Of a DNA stretch of 64,000 bases, positions 58,362 to 64,000 are shown in pieces. The translations under genes and the position numbers were made by a program. How positions within the stretch are numbered: the stretch's first letter is position 1; the number at the start of each line of letters is the position of its first letter. The stretch spans positions 27,404,329 to 27,468,328 of the forward strand of contig OX387189.1 of the NCBI GenBank assembly GCA_947561395.2, written 5' to 3'. Under the pieces are notes generated by a model. That model saw only the letters and a list, made by a program, of their open reading frames with translations. It was not told the origin of the DNA and ran no database searches. The stretch comes from Buxus sempervirens (taxonomy: Eukaryota; Streptophyta; Magnoliopsida; Buxales; Buxaceae).

Positions 58362-61150
58362 AGACACTAAACATTTTGTGTCATCAAGTAAAAAAGTTGA
58401 CCAAGTCAAATAATTGACTTCGGCAAATGAGATCAAATCCAAGGCCAGGGCTTATCCAAACAAATAAGCCAGGTTAAACAAAATGATGGTTCGACTCGTA
58501 AATTATGAAATACGAGTCAAGACAAGCATCCTACAAATTCAACCCATTAACTTCAAATGGGCCCCACAAAGCAAGACATGGGTGATATTTGTTACTAAAA
58601 CAAAATAAATGTCTTTTGGTAACAAAGTTGTGATGATAAAAAAAAAAGGAAAGTCACAACCCCACAAATGGCATAGAATATTAAGAAATAATTTAATATT
58701 CAAATAAATGCCAAAATCAAATCAAAGAGATTTCTCAGTATGGTATGCTCAATTAAATTCAAATTGCTACCAAATGAGACATATTCTCAATCAAAAAATA
58801 TCCTCATATTAAGGCAAGTGCTCATACCCTTTGGTAATAAATAAAGGTCCTCAATGAGAAGAAAGGACAACTTTCAAGCTCTAGAAGATTTGCCTAAAGC
58901 TTAGGAAAACTCTTCAGAAATCAAAAGGCGAATTCAAGCTATAGAAGTTCTACCTAAAGATTGGAGAAACTCTGCAGAAATTCAAAGGCTTGAAGAAATT
59001 CATTCAAGTCTACATCAAATCCATATTTTTTTCTCTTTCTCTTACCCATACTTCGAAAAAATAGAAGACAAATCAAAATCACAAAAAAAAAGGATCATTC
59101 TACAACTACATTTGGTTTGAGATCAAGCCCTGCATCCCCTGAATCGGAGATCGAAGTTTGGTTCAAGATCAAGCTCTTTCAGCCCTCGAATTGAATATTG
59201 AAGCTTGTTCAAGATCAAGCTCGTGTAGCCCTTGGATCAAAGACCCATTAAGGAGATCGAATCAGAGGAGAATCACAAAGATTGTAATCCATTTCTTCTT
59301 TTCAAATACAAATTGTTATTTGTTACATTTTTCTCGCCTTTTATTTTAGATATGAAAATTTGTGTTAACAAATTTTGGCACGCCCGGTGGGACCTCTTTG
59401 CCTCTCATCTCCTTCTCCTACAAGTAGCTTAGATCAAAAAGTTCGTTATGGCTTCAAAGAAGATTCAGAATGTTTGTAGTTCTAAGAACAACTGGCAGAG
59501 ATGGCTCAAGCTATTGCCAAGCTCACCAAGACGGTGGAAGAAAAGGATCTCCAGATTGCATCTCTCATGAATAAGTTGGAGACGCAAAACATTGGAGAAC
59601 CAAGCCAGGGTCCAAGCCATCCTCATGGTTGCACCTCCTAGGTTACTCCGGTGGTTGATAAAGAACAAAAAGTTTCTTCAAATAAAGTCATTAACCCACC
59701 CGCTCAGTCAACCACAGTAATTTCTTTATCAGTCCAACAACTACAGGACATGATAATAAACACGGCTAGAGCTCAATATGGTGGAGCACCTCAAAGTACG
59801 TTAGCGTACTCAAAGCCATATACTCAACGGATTGACAATATGCGGATGCCAGCAGGCTATCAACCTCCAAATTTCCAGCAATTTGATGGAAGAGGCAATC
59901 CTAAACAACACATTGCACATTTCGTTGAAACTTGCAACAATGCTGGTACAGAGGGAGATCATCTAGTCAAACAATTTGTTCGTTCCCTCAAGGGAAATGC
60001 CTTTGACTGGTATGTTGACTTGGAATCTAGGTCCATTGATAGTTGGGAGCAAATGGAACGCGAGTTCCTTAATAGGTTTTATAGTACCAGGCGAACGGTC
60101 AGTATGACAGAGCTCACCAAGACAAAGCAACGAAATGATGAGCCCGTGATTGACTATATAAACCGTTGGCGGGTACTGAGCCTTGATTGCAAAGATCGGC
60201 TTTCAGAATTATTAGCTGTTGAAATGTGCATTCAAGGGATGCACTGGAGGCTTCTCTACATCCTTCAAGGGATCAAGCCCCGCACCTTTGAAGAATTGGC
60301 TACGAGGGCCCATGACATGGAGATTAGCATCTTTAATCGTGGTGGCAATAGTTTTACTTTCATTGATCATCAAGAAGAAAAGAAAGCAACAAAGAAAGGA
60401 GAAAGGACTTCTGAGAATGCTATGGCTGTTACAATTGCTCTAGTGAAGATTTCAAGCAAGTATAGTGATAAACAAGAGAAGAAATTTGAACCTCCACGAG
60501 AAAAAGAGAGCCGCCGACCCACACTCAAAGAGCTACAGGAAAAGCAATATCCTTTTCTCGATTCTGATGTTGCAGAGATGTTAGAAAATCTGCTTGAGGA
60601 GGGAATCATAGAGTACTGGAACCAAGGCACCCGGAAGAGGTAGGACGCATTGGTGACCCACGATATTGCAAATATCATCGTGTGGTAAGTCACCCTGTGG
60701 AGAAATGCTTTGTGCTCAAGGAAAAGATTATGAACTTGGCATGCGAAGGAAAAATTATACTTGATATGGAGGAAGTCGTAGAGTCAAACTATACTTCCTT
60801 TATAGTTGAATCACCAAATGATCTTTGTTCTATCAATGGGAAATTCCTCAAAAGGTATTATAGCTAAAAAAAAGCATCATCGCTCCTTGTCACAAGAGCC
60901 TAAACTACATGACACTCCTAGCCCATATGAGTCTAAACTATGAATGGTACAAACAAAAAAAAAGAGAGAGAAAAGAAAAAAAGAAATGTACTAGGGTGAA
61001 AACCCGAAAGGGCGTCCTAGGCCAAAAAAAAAAAAAGGAAAAGAAAAAAAAAAAAAAGGAAGAACAAAAAAAAAAGGAAAAGAAAAAAATTCTTCCTCGG
61101 TTGAAAACCTGAAAAGGCAACCTAAAAAAAAGAAAGGAACTACGTGTGAC
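58361..61150 (+). mobile_element. Gypsy-like LTR element with gag only (fossil)
   Basis: LTR from about 58361 (TAGACACTAAACATTTTGTG) to TGTGTTAACA at 59370, about 1.0 kb. Primer site TGGCACGCCCGGTGGGAC at 59376. A gag frame (59651-60643 and beyond, to about 60867) contains the retrotransposon gag core ([27 protein letters not shown]) and the CKYHRVVSHPVEKC knuckle-like segment. No protease, RT or integrase follows. Instead there is an A/G-rich stretch (60950-61090) and TACTTGGGTACGTAGGCAACC. A 3' LTR was not found. The element looks broken or gag-only by type, with at least one or two breaks. Confidence 0.7.
60950..61130. repeat. A/G-rich low-complexity tract
   Basis: AAAAAGAAAGG runs inside the gypsy-like element. 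It gives Lys-rich or Phe-rich spurious ORFs on the two strands. Confidence 0.9.
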
Positions 61151-61829
61151 TTGATCCCTACTTGGGTACGTAGGCAACCTTGGAATTTATTCCAGGTTCA
61201 GTCCAAACCATCACCATTCTCATCAAATATGGGGAGTGAGCATCCAAAGTCAAGCAATAATCTTGACTTAAAAAAAATCACATTTTGCCGAAAGGTTCTC
61301 CAAAAGCGTTGTTGGAATAACAATAAGTGGTCAAACTGCTCCATGATAAATGATGACTTGGGTCTCTCTGACTATGAGTTTATCAAATCAGATCGAAGCC
61401 CTCCTCAAGACCTTAATCTCTTTTGAGATTGTTCTTACACTTGGAAACTTTACCAGCATCATGAATACAACAACAATCTGGAGATCAAAGTCATTGAATC
61501 TTCAATGCAAAATTTTGGAGCAAGGGCTAGAGATCAATGCGGTGTTGACGCTGGTCATCTAAAGACTTCTTTTGAAGGATTTATGGTTACTAATACATCG
61601 ATTGTGCTCAAGAAATGAGGAGATGGTGTGATGCATCTCAGCAATTTTGACAACCTCTATAATACGTCTCTTGGGAAAGAAAGAAAAGAGCTTTTGAACA
61701 TTCAAGGCATATATTGTGGAAGCCAAAGTCAATTGTATGGTTCTCTCAATAATACAAGTTTCATAATGCATTTCAATCTGTCAATTACATAGTCCACATA
61801 TAATTTTTCATTTGCTTTTCATTAGTTGC
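61151..61829. other. Probable remainder of gypsy-like element
   Basis: No domain recognised. It continues from the GGCAACC motif and may be the element's 3' internal region. No LTR terminus seen before the family C sequence begins. Confidence 0.35.
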
Positions 61830-62269
61830 AAACAATAATTTAATAAATGATAAACAGGAAAATGTCGTATAAAGAAAACAAATTCACAAGTTTCCAATAC
61901 GATACCAATAGTGTTTCCAAATAAGTTTACAACCAATACCAATTCAATGTGACATCACAGGACGCATGAAATTAGACTTCTTTGAGAGATCAATTACCCG
62001 TTCCAATTACCACCTCACAACTTATGTTCGAAGTCGGTCTACTTTGGGTTTCGGATATCGTCTTATTGCGGAGCACCCAAACCAGATACAGGAGTGGGTT
62101 GGCAAGTACAACCCAATCAGACTGCAACAATAAACTCAAAGAAAGACCTCATCGAGATACACGGTGGTACGGATTGTTGCAGCTCAACTAGATACAGGAA
62201 AGCCTCACCAAGATACATGGTGGTACGCATACATGGACCACGAGAATTAACCTAACAGAGATTGGCCCA
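61830..62269 (-). mobile_element. Family C LTR fragment
   Basis: Matches 15880-16130 of another minus-oriented family C copy, through ACATCACAGGACGCATGAAAT, TTGAGAGATCAATTACCCGT and GTCTACTTTGGGTTTCGG. It ends where the plus-oriented C copy begins. Confidence 0.5.
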
Positions 62270-64000
62270 TGTAAGACCCCAAATTTTGTGAGTATTTATT
62301 TACTTATTTAGTTATTTATTCTGATGTATAAACTGTGTTTATCAGGTTATTTTGTGGTTTGGGGGCTTAGCCCATACTCATATGTACAGGCGTTATATAG
62401 CCATTTTTCCGAAAAATAGTATTATTATCATTGGTATTCTTAAGGTGTAGTTATGTGATTTTAAACGGGAATAGATGCTGAATAGGTAGTGTCTTCCGTA
62501 GGCGAACATGCATAGGATCAAGAAATGGGAGAGTATTCGAGCGAGCATGTAATAGGTAAGTAGACGAAAATGGAAAAGTAGGGTTCGGGTTTATGAAATT
62601 GCGCTTAGCATAATTTCGGCAATATTTTCGTTAAGTCTGGACATAAGGAAACTGGCGATTTCGGCTGGAGGGCGACTAGGGTTTTCGTTCGTGAAGAACC
62701 CTCTATCGCAAGTGCTGGAAGAAGGATTTCGGAGCTGATTTTACTTGGGTTATTTCCCTCTGCTCGAGAAGTGTAGTTCGATAGTCTTTTCATTCGCGCG
62801 CGTGGCCGAGAAGTGATCGGCCGGAGGTTTTCTCGTTCGGGAAGAAGCACAAGTGAGTAGCACTGTTTTATCACTGGGTTTGTCTTTTGGGTTTTCTCGA
62901 GCTTATTCGTATGCATGTTTTGAATATTTAGTGATAGTATAAGGTTTTCTGGTTTCTGGGTTTTCGGAAAGTTGCATGAACAGAGTATCCGGATTTAAGT
63001 TTTAATTGAAAATGAAAGTGTTTAGATTAATTTCAAATATGGTTGGGAAGTGTTCTGGGGGTATTAGGAGTGTATTGGAGCAATTACAGACCTAAACCAA
63101 CCGGCCAGACTTGTAGATCTTGGAATAACAGAGAATGAAAAATCACAGGGGGTATCCGCCTACCTCGCGCCCACCGGCGTTCACCTCGGAGGTAGGCGCC
63201 CTGTTAAAAATGACTTACCGCCGATCTCGCGCCCACCTCGCGCTCATCTCGCGCGAAGTGGAAAACAGGGCGCTCATCTCGCGCGAATCCCGCGCCCATC
63301 TCATGCCCACCTCACGCCCATCTCGCGCTCACCTAGCGTCGGGTGAGCGGCAGGTCGTTTTTAACCATTTTCTTCACCGCCGACCGGCGCTCACCTCGCG
63401 CCCACCTCGATAGGTGAGCGGTAGACCTATTTTGCTTAATGAAATGGAATTTCCGACTTGACCAAGAGTAATTGCACTTCTTAGGGGTTAAACCACTTCA
63501 CTATTCACTTGGTTAGGAACCTGGAAAACCATTTTGCCTATGAAATTAATAGAGGAAAATGTTGTGAACATCTTATGAGTTTCAAGTTGGGTTTTAGGTT
63601 ACTTATGAGCATTGTGCCGGACACCGAACTAGTAAGAGTTACCAGTCACTTTTCCTTATTCTATACACTGCTTTGATTGAGAAGTTCTTGTATTTCGGGT
63701 TTCACTTGTTGGAAACTTTATACGTATTGAATGGTTTTCTTTGGTATGAATGGATTGAGTTTTACTTTCATATGACTTGTGTTATGGAAATGAGAAAGTA
63801 CTGAATGTACTTGGGGTACTGCGTGGTCCAGAGGGACAGGTGATGAATTGTGATGAGAAATTACATGATGTGGAAATGAATGGTTTGTTTTGATATTGAA
63901 ATCGAGATTATACGATGTTTACTGTTTTGGTCTAGCTTGTCCTGGATCCAGATGTTTAAGCTTAGTAATGTGATGTTATTGTTGGTTGTTGGAATTGCAT
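62270..64000 (+). mobile_element. Family C LTR, runs off the window
   Basis: Starts TGTAAGACCCCAAATTTTGT at 62270, opposite in orientation to the fragment it abuts. It contains the family's GC-rich array (63150-63420) and, near 63930, GTCTAGCTTGTCCTGGATCC, as in the copy at 37026-37048. Its end is outside the window. Confidence 0.6.
63150..63420. repeat. GC-rich array, CTCGCGCCCACC/CATCTCGCGCGAA units
   Basis: About 20 short units built from the core ACCTCGCGCCC, in an otherwise AT-rich LTR. Comparable arrays with different units lie at 3295-3405, 8390-8610, 18040-18225 and 23250-23420. Confidence 0.8.

Noticed and set aside
60909-61177. Lys-rich and Phe-rich ORFs
   Set aside because: Products of the A/G-rich tract in the gypsy-like element.

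Overview
This window is repeat-dominated nuclear DNA from a plant, most likely a eudicot. The evidence is a plant-type L-type lectin receptor kinase, the C-terminal exons of a plant ALWAYS EARLY (LIN9-family) gene, A-type cyclin exons, and plant LTR-element, MULE, Helitron, Tourist-like MITE and TRIM families with clear target-site duplications. I cannot name the species. Host coding sequence is a few per cent of the window. I saw no rRNA, tRNA or CRISPR array.

Layout. 1-12.5 kb: two Ogre/TAT-like LTRs in tail-to-tail inverted orientation (502-5880 plus, 5935-11593 minus). The first is split by an LTR of a second family (called family B here) and the second by a solo LTR of a third family (family C, TGTAA...TTACA ends). 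12.5-24 kb: further fragments of these three families, including a clean solo family C LTR (21643-24050) lying in a small gene-like remnant. 24.9-29.8 kb: two Mutator-like elements sharing terminal motifs, 395 bp and 4.15 kb, each with a 9-bp target duplication. The larger one ends 123 bp upstream of the lectin receptor kinase ATG (29893-31975).

32.7-38.2 kb is a three-layer nest: Tourist-like MITE, then a family C LTR, then a family B LTR. 40.8 kb holds a small single-exon gene with a LEA_3-like WVP...TGIYYPKG motif, followed by a 662-bp Helitron. 43.3-49.8 kb holds the last four exons of ALWAYS EARLY on the minus strand. A whole-length but coding-defective Ty1/copia element fills one of its introns, and a 314-bp TRIM with two identical 131-bp LTRs lies 33 bp past the stop codon, in the 3' UTR. 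50.6 kb has a LINE 3' end. 51.6-56.3 kb is an AT-rich block with a long inverted repeat whose loop holds a 2.5-kb Ogre-like solo LTR. 57.76-58.36 kb is an intron-containing A-type cyclin pseudogene, cut off by a gypsy-like element that shows only gag (58.36-61.1 kb). The window ends in two family C LTR fragments.

Gene interplay. No operon-like or pathway grouping exists. The genes stand as islands in nested transposons. The functional interest is how insertions bear on them: a MULE in the kinase promoter, a TRIM and a copia element inside ALWAYS EARLY, and a Helitron just past the small LEA_3-like gene. The kinase itself carries two sequence oddities: a reading-frame change after the signal peptide and APE changed to APK.
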